Counted from the stretch's first letter, positions 49,440 through 58,836 are shown. The stretch is DNA of 64,000 nt from Shewanella acanthi (GCF_019457475.1 NZ_CP080413.1:1736001-1800000); one strand, 5' to 3'. Program-made: numbers and translations. Notes: generated by a model not told the origin, from the sequence alone.

Positions 49440-50244
49440 AACGTTCTCCGCAATCCGCAACTCTTTCAGGGTTTGCATTGGTGTAATAGATAGGTGGATC
49501 AAATTTGGGGATATGGATCAAATTTAAGTGGTAACGCATGGCGAGTTTGACCGCGAGTTGGCTTGGCGAAGCCAGACTTATCAGATTGCTAGCGCCATAG
49601 CGCACCGCCTTTTGAATTAGTTCGCTGCTTAAGCGGCTAGTGATGATCAGAGCGTCACAGTGCGCAGCGTTTTCAGTAGGCGATTGGCGCAGCAGTGAGC
49701 CAATGAGTTTATCCAGCGCGTTATGGCGACCTATGTCTTCTCGGCAGCGAATGACGTTGCCATCGCTTGATAGCGCAAAGGCGGCATGAATGGCGCCACT
49801 ATGCTTTGCCTTAACTTGCCAAGCATCGATTTGCGCTTTAAGCCCTTGAACATCGTGAAGATCAATTGGCAGTGTTGGCACAAGCTTAGGTAAATTCGGC
49901 AGGGCATGGCCCATAGCCTCAACGCCGCAAATGCCGCAGCCTGTGGCACCGACCAAACGGCGTTTACGTTGCTTTAGGGCAAATAGACAGCGGTTAGCCA
50001 AAGTGACATCGAGCAGATAGCCGTCCTCAATCTCAGTGAGGTGAATATCATGCACATCTCGATCGTTTTGGATAATGCCTTCACCAAAGAGGAAGCCGAT
50101 GACAAAGTCCTCAAAATTATCTGGCGTGGTCATCATCACCGCGTAATTCACCCCATTGAGGTTAATTGAGGCGGCAACCTCCTCCACTAAATGGGAGTAC
50201 GGATTGGGCTCAACGGACGTGAGAAAGCGCGGGTGAGTTTGCAT
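49423..50244 (-). CDS. fdhD: Sulfurtransferase FdhD
   Basis: Transfers sulfur from IscS to the molybdenum cofactor of formate dehydrogenase-type enzymes. From ATG 50244 it has 273 residues, the usual length; the frame extends to a TTG at 50310. The Cys-x-x-Cys loop is GATGCGICGVEA, with the sulfur-carrying cysteines. EDIGRHNALDKLIG and the SRLSSELIQKAVRYGA block are family marks. The 3' end overlaps the YdeP-type gene, so the pair is surely co-translated and the product probably sulfurates that enzyme. Confidence 0.95.
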   Translation of the reverse strand: MQTHPRFLTSVEPNPYSHLVEEVAASINLNGVNYAVMMTTPDNFEDFVIGFLFGEGIIQNDRDVHDIHLTEIEDGYLLDVTLANRCLFALKQRKRRLVGATGCGICGVEAMGHALPNLPKLVPTLPIDLHDVQGLKAQIDAWQVKAKHSGAIHAAFALSSDGNVIRCREDIGRHNALDKLIGSLLRQSPTENAAHCDALIITSRLSSELIQKAVRYGASNLISLASPSQLAVKLAMRYHLNLIHIPKFDPPIYYTNANPERVADCGERYACSY

Positions 50245-50323
50245 CGTTATCGGCTCGAAAATCGAAGTTAGATCACATTTTAGGGAGGGGATGTGCGCTA
50301 GGCCAATCAAAGTATTTTATGAA

Positions 50324-50344
50324 TTAATAGAAAACTTCTATTAA
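50324..50344. promoter_or_regulatory. Probable LysR-type operator
   Basis: A perfect 9-bp inverted repeat TTAATAGAA-AAC-TTCTATTAA containing the LysR pattern T-N11-A (ATAG-N7-CTAT). It lies between the divergent fdhD and lysR-type genes, 35 bases upstream of the regulator's ATG. Confidence 0.75.
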
Positions 50345-50379
50345 AATGCGGTAATCGATAGCTTTGCTTTAGGGCTTTT

Positions 50380-51345
50380 ATGAATATACGTCACCTGCAG
50401 TATTTTCAGCAGCTTGCTAAGTTGCAGCATTTTGCCAAGGCGGCCAAGGCCTGCCATGTGACCCAGCCAACCCTTTCTGCGGGGATAAGTGCCCTGGAAA
50501 AATCCCTCGGATTAGAGCTCGTGGTGCGGCAGAGCCAATTTGTGGCATTGACCGATGCTGGGGATATCGTGCTGCAATACGCCGAAAAAATGCTACAGGA
50601 GCAGGCAGCGTTAAAGCAGGAGCTAAGTCTATTTAGCGGGCAGATGACGGGTAGCCTCGACATTGGCATAGTGCCGCAATCGAGTGTGGATATCATGCCG
50701 CTGATCAAACGCTTTAATCAGGCCTTTCCCCACATCAATATTAACCTTTCGGTGATGACCAACAGCCAATTGATTGAGTCATTAACCCTGCATAAAACCG
50801 ATATCGGTTTAGGTTTTGATGAACATTTAACGGAGGTGAATCGCCGCAGTTTTGTGCTTTACCCCCAGCGCAGTCTTGCCCACAGCAATTGTCCTGCTCA
50901 CAGCACTAATCATGCTCAAAGCACTAACCCTGCTTACAGCATTAGCCAAATGGCGCTGCTCTGTGCCTACATTGATGACCATATAGATGATAAGGCGAGT
51001 CAAAAAAGTGTTTCACTTGCTTCCTTGAGTAACACGCCCTTAGTGCTGCTGAGTAAGGGTATGCAGTTTCGGCAATACATTGACCAAGCGATGGCAGAGG
51101 TGGGCGGGGAGTTTAAGGTGGTGCTCGAAACCGACTCACTGTTTCATTTAATCAGCGCGGTAAAGCATGGGATCGGCAGCGCGATTGTGAGCCTAGGCAT
51201 TGCCGAATCCGTCTCGCAATTATTTGGCATTAATTATCAAGCCCTTGAAGGGATAAAATCGGGTAGTACCGTGTTTATCACCCGAAAGCACAGCCTGACG
51301 CCGGCGATGAAAGCCTTTACAAGGTTGCTTGAGGGCGATGAATAA
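50380..51345 (+). CDS. LysR family transcriptional regulator
   Basis: A 321-residue regulator. The N-terminal helix-turn-helix is at about 1-60 (FAKAAKACHVTQPTLSAGISAL in part). The effector domain follows from about 90. Residues 166-189 are an unusual insert of four 6-residue repeats (AHSN/AHST/AQST/AYSI type) encoded by an 18-base tandem repeat. It is divergent from fdhD-ydeP with a palindromic operator between, so it most likely controls them. The 3' end converges on hypF, 35 bases away. The effector is unknown. Confidence 0.92.
   Translation: MNIRHLQYFQQLAKLQHFAKAAKACHVTQPTLSAGISALEKSLGLELVVRQSQFVALTDAGDIVLQYAEKMLQEQAALKQELSLFSGQMTGSLDIGIVPQSSVDIMPLIKRFNQAFPHININLSVMTNSQLIESLTLHKTDIGLGFDEHLTEVNRRSFVLYPQRSLAHSNCPAHSTNHAQSTNPAYSISQMALLCAYIDDHIDDKASQKSVSLASLSNTPLVLLSKGMQFRQYIDQAMAEVGGEFKVVLETDSLFHLISAVKHGIGSAIVSLGIAESVSQLFGINYQALEGIKSGSTVFITRKHSLTPAMKAFTRLLEGDE
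50875..50946 (+). repeat. 18-bp tandem repeat inside the LysR gene
   Basis: Four in-frame 18-base units in a row (50875-50892, 50893-50910, 50911-50928, 50929-50946), each roughly C-C-T-G-C-T-C-A-C-A-G-C-A-C-T-A-A-T with a few differences. They code for PAHSTN-like units in the effector domain. Confidence 0.85.
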
Positions 51346-51380
51346 TGCCAATGGTGGGATTGCTTAAACCAGCGCTCACT

Positions 51381-53894
51381 TCACTCACTCAAATCAGTAT
51401 GGTGAATCGCATACCACAATTGTCCTAGGGCAATGCCGCCATCATTGATGGGGATTTGTTTGCTTTCAAGCACCCTGTGGCCGAGTTTATTAAGTTTGCC
51501 AAGGCAGTATTCCAGCAGGTAGCGGTTTTGAAATACCCCGCCAGTAAGGACAATGGGGATGTGATTGAGTGACGATACCTGACAATTAGCCATTGCGCAT
51601 ACCGCATCGCCAAGGGCGTGAATAAAGGCTCTAGCGATACGACTTCGTAAATCTTCCCATGCTTGCTGCGCCATTTCGCTTTGCTGCGTCATTTCTCTTT
51701 GCAGAGCGACGAGTGATATAACTTGTTTAAAGAGGGCTGAGCTTTGCCAAACTTGGCTGCGTGCTTTGTTGCCCAGTTCATTTAGCGTGGGCGCTTTTAG
51801 TGGGAAATCGAGTGTTAATGGTTTAAGTCCAAGTCTATCGGCGCGCCTTGCCGCAGCCTCAATCATCATGCCAGCTTGCCCCTCAAATTGAGTAGTGTCG
51901 ATAAATCCGAGGGCGCAGGCGAGGGCATCGAAGAGCCGTCCTACCGAAGAGGTTTTAATGGCGCTGCCCGATTGCCATATGCGGTGAAGGTTGGTCAGCA
52001 TTATTGGGCTTAATGCCTGAATCGCGCGGATATTAAGGTTTTGTATGTCCTCAAGATCGATTTCATCAAGCTCCATTTTCTCAAACAGCAGTGCTAACAA
52101 TAGGCGTACGGGCTGCTTAATCGCCTGCTCACCGCCGAGTAGCGCGATAGATTCAAAATGGCCGATGCGCTCGCACTTATCTAAATCGCAGCACAGCACT
52201 TCTCCGCCCCAGAGAGTGCCGTCTTCACCCAGTCCCGTACCATCGAAACTAAATCCTAATACGGGTCCTGTGTATCGGTTTGCCGCCATTACACTGAGTA
52301 CATGGGCATAGTGGTGCTGCACTTCGATACGCCTAAGCGGTTTATATGGCAGAGCTTTTTCTGCTTGAGCCTGCGCCCAGCGGCTTGGGGCATAGTCTGG
52401 GTGCTTGTCCTTTGCGATGATACTGGGCGAAAAACCATAGAGACTGATAAAGGTGTTTAAGGTTCGCTCGAAATAGCCTTCGGCGCTGACACTGAAAAGA
52501 TCGCCAATGTGCGGACTTAAAAATAGGTTGCAGCCAAAACCTAGGGCAAGGGCATTTTTTTGCTGCGCGCCAACCGCCAGCACAGAATTTTGAATAGGTT
52601 TATCGAGTGGCAGACTCAAGGGAGCGTAACCCCGCGCGAGTCGAAGTACCTGCATCGCTGGCGCCATATCGGTATTGGGCTCAATCAGCTGCACCACACT
52701 GTCATCGCAGCCATTAATGATCGGTCGGTTATGATCGACGATGGCATCGACCACATGTTTAAGTTTATCAATCAGTTCATCGCAGTTGGTGATTATGGGC
52801 TCGCCGGAAATATTGGCGCTGGTGGCAACTAGAGGCCCATTAAAGCACTTAAGCAATAAATGGTGCAGCGGCGTATAGGGCAGAAAAATCCCGAGCCTAT
52901 CAAGACCGGGTGCGATATCTGCTGCTAGCGCAGACGATGTTGGATTGAGGATTTCCTTTGCCGCCATCAGCACTATGGGGCGCTCCTGGGATGACAAGAG
53001 TTGCCACTCGGCTTTGCTGCCATCAACGTAGTCTTTTGCCGTTTCAAGGCTTGGCATCATCACAGCCAGCGGCTTGGCTTGGCGGCGTTTGCGATGCCGC
53101 AGCAGTTTGACCGCATCATTATTGCTGGCATCACAGACCAAGTGAAAGCCGCCGAGCCCCTTAATCGCTAAAATTTGCCCTTGGGCTAATCGTTTGGCGG
53201 CCACATCGATAATGCCAAGGCCATTATCATTTTCCCCTTGCATTGTGATGACATTACCATCAGGCCTTGTAAGGCTAAGTCTTGGCCCACAATGTGGACA
53301 ACTCACGGGCTGGGCGTGGTAGCGCCTGTCTAAGGGATCCTGATAGGCCTTAGCGCAATCGGGGCACATGGCAAAACCTGCCATCGCCGTATAGTGGCGA
53401 TCATAGGGCAGGGCCTTGATGATAGTGTATCTGGGGCCGCAGTTGGTGCAGTTGGTAAAGGCATAGCCAAAGTGGCGATTGTTGGGATCGGCCATTTCAG
53501 CCAAACAATCCTTGCAGGTACTTTTATCGGCGGACACCGCCACGACGGCCTGTTTGCCCGACTGTTTGCCAGAGACATGCTCGGTTTCAAGAATCTTAAA
53601 TTGAGTATCGTCACTCTGGAGTGAGATAGTTGTTTCCGTGATCTTATCGATGCGCGCAAGCGGCGGCGGATTGGTTTTAAGGCAATGGATAAAACGGTTA
53701 ATGTCCTCCGGCGCGCCCTGAAGCTCGATGGTCACACCATCGGCATCGTTTAACACGCTGCCGCTAAGGTGACATCCTATAGCTTCGCGGTAGACAAAGG
53801 GGCGAAAGCCCACCCCCTGCACTATCCCTGTGACAACGATTTTGCGGCGTATGGGTTGGTTAATCGCGATGTGATTGCTGGCCGAGTTTGACAT
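51381..53894 (-). CDS. hypF: Carbamoyltransferase HypF
   Basis: Makes the carbamoyl group from carbamoyl phosphate and passes it to HypE Cys for the cyanide ligands. 837 residues, longer than the 750 of E. coli. Domains in order: acylphosphatase (about 18-105, GIVQGVGFRPFVYREA), two zinc fingers (CKDC...CTNCGP and CPDC...CPHCGP, about 125-215), YrdC-like (about 225-420, KGLGGFHLVCDA, KRRQAKPLAVM, TSANISGEP), and Kae1-like (about 480-830, QHHYAHVLSVMA, GFSFDGTGLGEDGTLWGGE, LTGGVFQN). All catalytic blocks are present. Confidence 0.97.
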   Translation of the reverse strand: MSNSASNHIAINQPIRRKIVVTGIVQGVGFRPFVYREAIGCHLSGSVLNDADGVTIELQGAPEDINRFIHCLKTNPPPLARIDKITETTISLQSDDTQFKILETEHVSGKQSGKQAVVAVSADKSTCKDCLAEMADPNNRHFGYAFTNCTNCGPRYTIIKALPYDRHYTAMAGFAMCPDCAKAYQDPLDRRYHAQPVSCPHCGPRLSLTRPDGNVITMQGENDNGLGIIDVAAKRLAQGQILAIKGLGGFHLVCDASNNDAVKLLRHRKRRQAKPLAVMMPSLETAKDYVDGSKAEWQLLSSQERPIVLMAAKEILNPTSSALAADIAPGLDRLGIFLPYTPLHHLLLKCFNGPLVATSANISGEPIITNCDELIDKLKHVVDAIVDHNRPIINGCDDSVVQLIEPNTDMAPAMQVLRLARGYAPLSLPLDKPIQNSVLAVGAQQKNALALGFGCNLFLSPHIGDLFSVSAEGYFERTLNTFISLYGFSPSIIAKDKHPDYAPSRWAQAQAEKALPYKPLRRIEVQHHYAHVLSVMAANRYTGPVLGFSFDGTGLGEDGTLWGGEVLCCDLDKCERIGHFESIALLGGEQAIKQPVRLLLALLFEKMELDEIDLEDIQNLNIRAIQALSPIMLTNLHRIWQSGSAIKTSSVGRLFDALACALGFIDTTQFEGQAGMMIEAAARRADRLGLKPLTLDFPLKAPTLNELGNKARSQVWQSSALFKQVISLVALQREMTQQSEMAQQAWEDLRSRIARAFIHALGDAVCAMANCQVSSLNHIPIVLTGGVFQNRYLLEYCLGKLNKLGHRVLESKQIPINDGGIALGQLWYAIHHTDLSE

Positions 53895-53941
53895 TGATTT
53901 CCCTATGAATGTGCCAAGCGTTTTCTCTGTTGCGCTACCCC

Positions 53942-55864
53942 TTAGGCTAGCGCATTTAAGCTGCGATTCTTAACATAGAGCGCGCCGACGGCAAGGTTAT
54001 CCCCTTCAAGACTAAGACAGCGATTAATCAGTAGCGGGAAGTTTTTCCCAAGCCTTAAGCCAATGCGTTTACACAGCACTTCATTTTCAAATTCACTGCC
54101 TGCCAGCGCTATTTGCTGTACACCCAAATTCAAATCCAGATGCTCCATCCAGTTAGCCAAGTAGTCGGCGAGGGAGTCGTGCATCGCAAAGGCGAGCTGC
54201 GTAGGGTCGCTGTGGCCTGCCACGCGAAAGCTCAGCACTGTGCCTAGGGTTTTGCACCAGTTAAGACTGCGATGGGCTTCGCCCTTAGTGAGTGGATAAT
54301 CGATACGCGGCGCGTTACTGCCGTGGTAGCGCATGGCCGCAGCGTTGAGCGCATCGCTTAAGGTGTTTGGCGCAAGCTTAGCATCCTTAGGATTAAGGCC
54401 AATCAAAATGGCGGCGATGGCCCATAGGCTTTGGAGGTTGTCCCGTCTGCCATTGAGTTTGAGGCTTAAAAGCGCAAGGTAATCATCGGGGAACAGGCTC
54501 TTAAATTTCTGGGCGATGGCTTTTTGCGGCCCGGTTTCGAGCTGGTGGAAAATTTCATAGCCATTGTCAGGGAGTTCAGGCAAGGCAAAAAACAGCTCGG
54601 TTTCGCCCTTGCCATCTAAGCTCACAATTTGGCTCGGGAATGTACGGCTTAAATAAATGATTACGGCGTGTTTTGCCCCCTGCTGACGACTCATTTGGCC
54701 ATCGAGCAGCGCGGCATAAAGCGCGGCATCGGCGAGGGTGTGATCTTCTTTACTGTGATAACGATTGAGTACTTCATCCAAGGATGTTGCATGGGAGGAT
54801 GTTGTTACGCTTAATAGCCCAAGGTGTGCGGATTTTTTATGGGCCTGCCAGCGAGCCTGATAACCTAAGAGACTTAAGCCATCTCTCAGCGGTTCAGGGG
54901 CGTTAAAGGATGCAAGGGGCTGCGCTTGTTTGCCTTTGCCCTCGTCATTGCTTTGAATACAGAATTGGCTTTGCAAGGCTGCGTTTATTTGCGCAAAGGC
55001 GCCATCAATCCAGGTGACTTGGGGGCGAAGGGCGTCGGAAGATGACTTGGTTGCTGTCAGATACAGCCAATCTATGCCTTTTTGGCGCAGAAGTTCTGCA
55101 AGGACTAAGACCATACGGTTATGGGCAAAACCGATATCGTAAAGTGGCAGAGTTAGTCTATCGTGATCCTGAATTGGCCTTACGCAAATCAGCGGTTTTT
55201 CGATGCTCGATAGCGCAAGCACCTGCTCGTCGTTTACACAAAAATGGGCATTGAGGGTATTGGGATTACAGATAAGTAATCTTGGTCTTGCAGCACTTTG
55301 TGCCTCGTTTTGAGATCTGATTGGCGTGAGGCTCACCTTTAAGCCTTCGGTAAGACTGAGATCTAATTCCCCTTGGCTGATTAAGCGCGCGGCCATGGCT
55401 TGAATATCTGAAAGGGTTAAGGCCTTTTGTTCGGGGCCAAGTTGTCGCTCACCGTGACAACAGGGGCATTCAAGACTTAACACGCCAAATCGGGGGGATT
55501 GATTATCGCCCAATTGTGGATAGCACTGCGGACAAAATGGGATGCTGCTAAGTCCTTGGTTGTAGCCGGTATCGAGCAGGGTTTGCTGCCCTGTGGATGT
55601 TTCAATTACGCGAATTCTTGAATCAGTCAACCACAGCGAAATCGGGAAATCGGCGGCGATGGCATCGGCAAGTTGTTCAAGCTCATTTTGCTCCCCCAAA
55701 GCCTCAATAAAATAGGTAAAGGGGCCAAAGGCTTGCTGCTCTAGACCAATACAAAGATTGAGATGTGGGTAATTCTGCGCTGCCTTATTAAGGAATTCGT
55801 TACATAAATGGGCATAAAAGGGCACCTGTCGTGAACAGGTAAAATCAAATCTGATGTTTTTCAT
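53942..55864 (-). CDS. HydE-like hydrogenase protein; degenerate HypF relative
   Basis: A 640-residue protein from ATG 55864 (GTG 55879 is possible). Alignment by eye to HypF of this window shows shared order with loss of active-site motifs. The zinc-finger region keeps CPQC...CPCC. The segment VLALSSIEKPLICVRP corresponds to HypF LLSSQERPIVLMAA. The C-terminus IALAGSEFENEVLCKRIG...LEGDNLAVGALYV corresponds to LTGGVFQNRYLLEY...NDGGIALGQLWYA. The QHHYAH, KRR and TSANISGEP motifs are missing. Its place after hyaABCD is the place of hydE in Wolinella hydABCDE. It is probably a scaffold or maturation factor of this hydrogenase (inference). It overlaps hyaD by 20 bases. Confidence 0.75.
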   Translation of the reverse strand: MKNIRFDFTCSRQVPFYAHLCNEFLNKAAQNYPHLNLCIGLEQQAFGPFTYFIEALGEQNELEQLADAIAADFPISLWLTDSRIRVIETSTGQQTLLDTGYNQGLSSIPFCPQCYPQLGDNQSPRFGVLSLECPCCHGERQLGPEQKALTLSDIQAMAARLISQGELDLSLTEGLKVSLTPIRSQNEAQSAARPRLLICNPNTLNAHFCVNDEQVLALSSIEKPLICVRPIQDHDRLTLPLYDIGFAHNRMVLVLAELLRQKGIDWLYLTATKSSSDALRPQVTWIDGAFAQINAALQSQFCIQSNDEGKGKQAQPLASFNAPEPLRDGLSLLGYQARWQAHKKSAHLGLLSVTTSSHATSLDEVLNRYHSKEDHTLADAALYAALLDGQMSRQQGAKHAVIIYLSRTFPSQIVSLDGKGETELFFALPELPDNGYEIFHQLETGPQKAIAQKFKSLFPDDYLALLSLKLNGRRDNLQSLWAIAAILIGLNPKDAKLAPNTLSDALNAAAMRYHGSNAPRIDYPLTKGEAHRSLNWCKTLGTVLSFRVAGHSDPTQLAFAMHDSLADYLANWMEHLDLNLGVQQIALAGSEFENEVLCKRIGLRLGKNFPLLINRCLSLEGDNLAVGALYVKNRSLNALA

Positions 55865-56408
55865 CTCGATAGACACCACGTTTATAGGAGTCAGGGATCA
55901 GCGTGTCGATACTGCGCTCGGCTATGCGCTTAATGCTAAATCCAAGGGAAGTTAAGTGGTTAAGCAGGGCCGATTCCATTAAAGGCACGGCGGCAGCGAC
56001 CTTAGGCGTGAGCCCAAGCACCATAGATTCGAGCACCGTAGGGGTGACCCCAAGCACAAAGGTTTTCGGTCTGTCACCGACCATCTCCATCATATTGAGG
56101 GTTTGCAGCATTTCCACTTCGTGGGCACTGCCTTGCCAGTCTATTTCGCGGGGCGCCCTGTCGAAATCGAAGAAGTACACTGCGCCCGCATCGACACCAT
56201 TTGCATTGACCGTGTCGACTACAATCAGGTAATCGTATTGGCAGATAATGGGGATAAGCCCCTGCGCGAGGGTACCACCGTCGAGTAACTCGAGCTGATG
56301 GTCCTCGTGGCTGAATTGATAATTATCGGCGATGTAATTCACAAAATGTACGCCGATGCCTTCGTCGGCGTACAGTACATTACCAATACCAAGTAGCAAT
56401 ATCTTCAT
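55845..56408 (-). CDS. hyaD: Hydrogenase maturation protease HyaD type
   Basis: A nickel-dependent endopeptidase that removes the C-terminal peptide of the large subunit after Ni insertion. 187 residues. LLLGIGNVLYADEGIGVHFV contains the nickel-binding Glu; VVDTVNANG has the Asp of the second site; the His is in the block GSAHEVEMLQTL. QTLNMMEMVGDRPKTFVLGVTP is typical. It acts on HyaB of the same operon. It overlaps the HydE-like gene and lies 20 bases after hyaC. Confidence 0.95.
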   Translation of the reverse strand: MKILLLGIGNVLYADEGIGVHFVNYIADNYQFSHEDHQLELLDGGTLAQGLIPIICQYDYLIVVDTVNANGVDAGAVYFFDFDRAPREIDWQGSAHEVEMLQTLNMMEMVGDRPKTFVLGVTPTVLESMVLGLTPKVAAAVPLMESALLNHLTSLGFSIKRIAERSIDTLIPDSYKRGVYRDEKHQI

Positions 56409-56428
56409 TGGCTTCCTACTGGTGTGCT

Positions 56429-57103
56429 CTAGTGGTGCGAGTCCGGCTTGAGGTAGTCATAACCAGAGACAATGGAGTCGACCGAGTTATGTTTGAAGCG
56501 TATCCCCGACCATACGGCCATATACACATGGATAACCACAAAGATAACGAATGCCCAGGTCAGGTAGTGGTGCCAAAGCCTTACCTGTGCCAAACCACCC
56601 AATTGCGTTGTCACCCAAGCGGCGCTGTCCCAAAGCATGCCACCCAAACCCTCATGGTAGACATTGGCGTACAGCACCAGTCCCGTTATACATATCACAG
56701 CTGCGACTAGGGAGATTGCTACATAAGTCACATATTGCAGTGGTCCGTAAACGCCAGCCTTATGCAGATGCCCCATCCAAATGTAGGATTTGAGTTGGAT
56801 AATCCAGCTATTAAGGCTTTTTACATCGCGAAATGAGCGGCGCTCAATATCGCTGCGGCTAAAGAAGTACAGGTAAAAACGAGCGAGGGTCACTGCGGTT
56901 AAGATAAAACCGCAGATCACATGGCCGAACCGCACCCAGCCCTGCACTAGAATATCGCTACTTTGGGGGGCGACGAGAAATGGCCAAGCGATATAAAACC
57001 CCGTCACCACCAACACCAATATCGACAATGCCCTGAGCCAGTGAAATATCCGTATCGCGGGACTGAATATTTTCGTCCTAATGTGGGTTGCATTATGTTT
57101 CAT
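56429..57103 (-). CDS. hyaC: [NiFe]-hydrogenase cytochrome b subunit
   Basis: A 224-residue diheme cytochrome b that anchors the hydrogenase to the inner membrane and passes electrons to quinone. There are four or five hydrophobic helices (LSILVLVVTGFYIAWPF, VICGFILTAVTLARFYLY, YVTYVAISLVAAVICITGLVLYA in part, YLTWAFVIFVVIHVYMAVW). Candidate heme ligands are the His in IRIFHWLRA, the His in GHVICG, and two His in HHYLTW and VVIHVYMA. It follows hyaB by 27 bases. Confidence 0.95.
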   Translation of the reverse strand: MKHNATHIRTKIFSPAIRIFHWLRALSILVLVVTGFYIAWPFLVAPQSSDILVQGWVRFGHVICGFILTAVTLARFYLYFFSRSDIERRSFRDVKSLNSWIIQLKSYIWMGHLHKAGVYGPLQYVTYVAISLVAAVICITGLVLYANVYHEGLGGMLWDSAAWVTTQLGGLAQVRLWHHYLTWAFVIFVVIHVYMAVWSGIRFKHNSVDSIVSGYDYLKPDSHH

Positions 57104-57130
57104 GTTGCTGACCCTCCTTAAGTTAATTGG

Positions 57131-58834
57131 CTACTGACCATTTGGGCTGACGCGAAACTCACTCAGTTCTTGCCCTTTGAAATCCATGACATGGACAGAG
57201 CAGGCCATGCAAGGGTCGAATGAGTGAATGATCCGAATGACTTCCAGCGGCTTAGTGGGATCTTCAAGCTTTAAGCCAATCAGTGACGCCTCATAGGGGC
57301 CAATCTTGCCATTGGCATCCTTAGGTCCTGCGTTCCAAGTGGTGGGCACCACGGCTTGATAGTTCTCAATCACGCCATTTTTGATGCGTACCCAGTGACT
57401 TAACATGCCCCGAGGCGCTTCAATCATCGCATGACCCACATACTCTTTACTTGGGTCGATATGTGGCTGCACGTATGTCGACTCATCGGTGACGATATTG
57501 GTCAGCAGACTGTCGAAGGTTCGTAGGCCTTCCTTCGCAACAATTACGGTTTGCAGCATTCGCGCCGCGGTGCGACCTAAGGTCGTGAACAGCGCTTCAA
57601 CGGGTAATCCGGTGCGTGCGAGTAGGCCGTTGACCGCATCGACTACCACCTGATTGCCCCTTGCGTAGTTCACCAGCAAACAGGACAGTGGCCCCACTTC
57701 GACGGGTTCACCCTTATAGCGGGGGGATTTTACCCAAGAGTATTTGCCATCACCGTCCAAGGTGGGCAGCTTGCCGTAAACGGTGTCGCGTTCCACAAAG
57801 CCGGTGTAATTGGGTATTGTCGTGCCCTCATAGGGATGCTGGGGGGTATCGGCGTTATACCAAGCGTGGGTCACGTCTTCGGCAATTAGCTCAGGATTGA
57901 TATCACTGACGCTCGCCAGATCGCCGTTCATGATAACGCCTTGGCTAAAGAGGTCTTCACCATTGGCGAGGGCAAAGTCATTGGTTGCGAGGAAGTTTTT
58001 AACATTCACGCCGCCAAGGACACTGTTCTCTGTACCAAAGGCTTCGGCGGCCATCACGATATCGGCCTGATAGGCGCGTTCGATAAAGTCGGTGACTGTC
58101 GCGTGTTTTTGTTTCCATTCCTGCAGACGCGCAGGGCTTAACATATCCCGTACTGAAGTGACGCCGCCCACCACTAAGGATTGTGGATGAGGTTGTTTTC
58201 CACCGAATATTGCTAGCATCTCAGCCGCAACCCTTTGCACCTCAAGTGCTTTAAGGTAGTGGGAAAGGGCAATCAGGTTTTGCTCAGGGCTGAACTTATA
58301 GGTGCCGTTGCCCCAGTAAGCATTAGCAAAGGGCCCAAGTTTGCCGGTTTCGACAAATTCTTTAACTCGTTCTTGCACTGCGCGCAAATCCCCTTCACCA
58401 GCGGCAATCGGGTTATCGGTATATTTAAGGGCAACCTCTGCGGCCTTGGCGGGATCGGCACTTAATGCCGAGACCACATCCACCCAATCTAAGCCATGCA
58501 GATGGTAGAAATGCACTATATGGTCGTGCATATAGAGCGAGGTTTGCATTAAGGAACGTAACAATTTCGCATTGAGTGGAATCGCTAGCCCGAGGGCATT
58601 TTCCACTGCTTCGGTGCCGCAGCGGTAATGGGAATAGGTACAGACACCGCAAATACGCTGCACAATCAGGCCCACATCCATTGGGGTGCGTCCCTTGAGG
58701 ATGACCTCAATTCCGCGCCACAACGTGGAGGATGACCAGGCATTGGTGATGACATTATTGTCATCGACTTCGACTTCGATACGAAGGTGACCCTCAATCC
58801 GGGTGATAGGGTCAATCACAACACGCTTGCTCAT
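57131..58834 (-). CDS. hyaB: Periplasmic [NiFe]-hydrogenase large subunit
   Basis: Catalytic subunit for H2 oxidation or evolution, 567 residues. The nickel ligands are Cys62 and Cys65 (QRICGVCTYSH) and Cys542 and Cys545 (FDPCMACSVH). Maturation should cut after His548, releasing a 19-residue tail (VMDFKG...). N-terminal DPITRIEGHLRIEVEVDD is the L1 signature. HYLKALEVQR and GGVTSV are typical group 1. It starts 2 bases after hyaA and has no signal, so it is exported with HyaA by the Tat system. Confidence 0.98.
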   Translation of the reverse strand: MSKRVVIDPITRIEGHLRIEVEVDDNNVITNAWSSSTLWRGIEVILKGRTPMDVGLIVQRICGVCTYSHYRCGTEAVENALGLAIPLNAKLLRSLMQTSLYMHDHIVHFYHLHGLDWVDVVSALSADPAKAAEVALKYTDNPIAAGEGDLRAVQERVKEFVETGKLGPFANAYWGNGTYKFSPEQNLIALSHYLKALEVQRVAAEMLAIFGGKQPHPQSLVVGGVTSVRDMLSPARLQEWKQKHATVTDFIERAYQADIVMAAEAFGTENSVLGGVNVKNFLATNDFALANGEDLFSQGVIMNGDLASVSDINPELIAEDVTHAWYNADTPQHPYEGTTIPNYTGFVERDTVYGKLPTLDGDGKYSWVKSPRYKGEPVEVGPLSCLLVNYARGNQVVVDAVNGLLARTGLPVEALFTTLGRTAARMLQTVIVAKEGLRTFDSLLTNIVTDESTYVQPHIDPSKEYVGHAMIEAPRGMLSHWVRIKNGVIENYQAVVPTTWNAGPKDANGKIGPYEASLIGLKLEDPTKPLEVIRIIHSFDPCMACSVHVMDFKGQELSEFRVSPNGQ

Positions 58835-58836
58835 GG

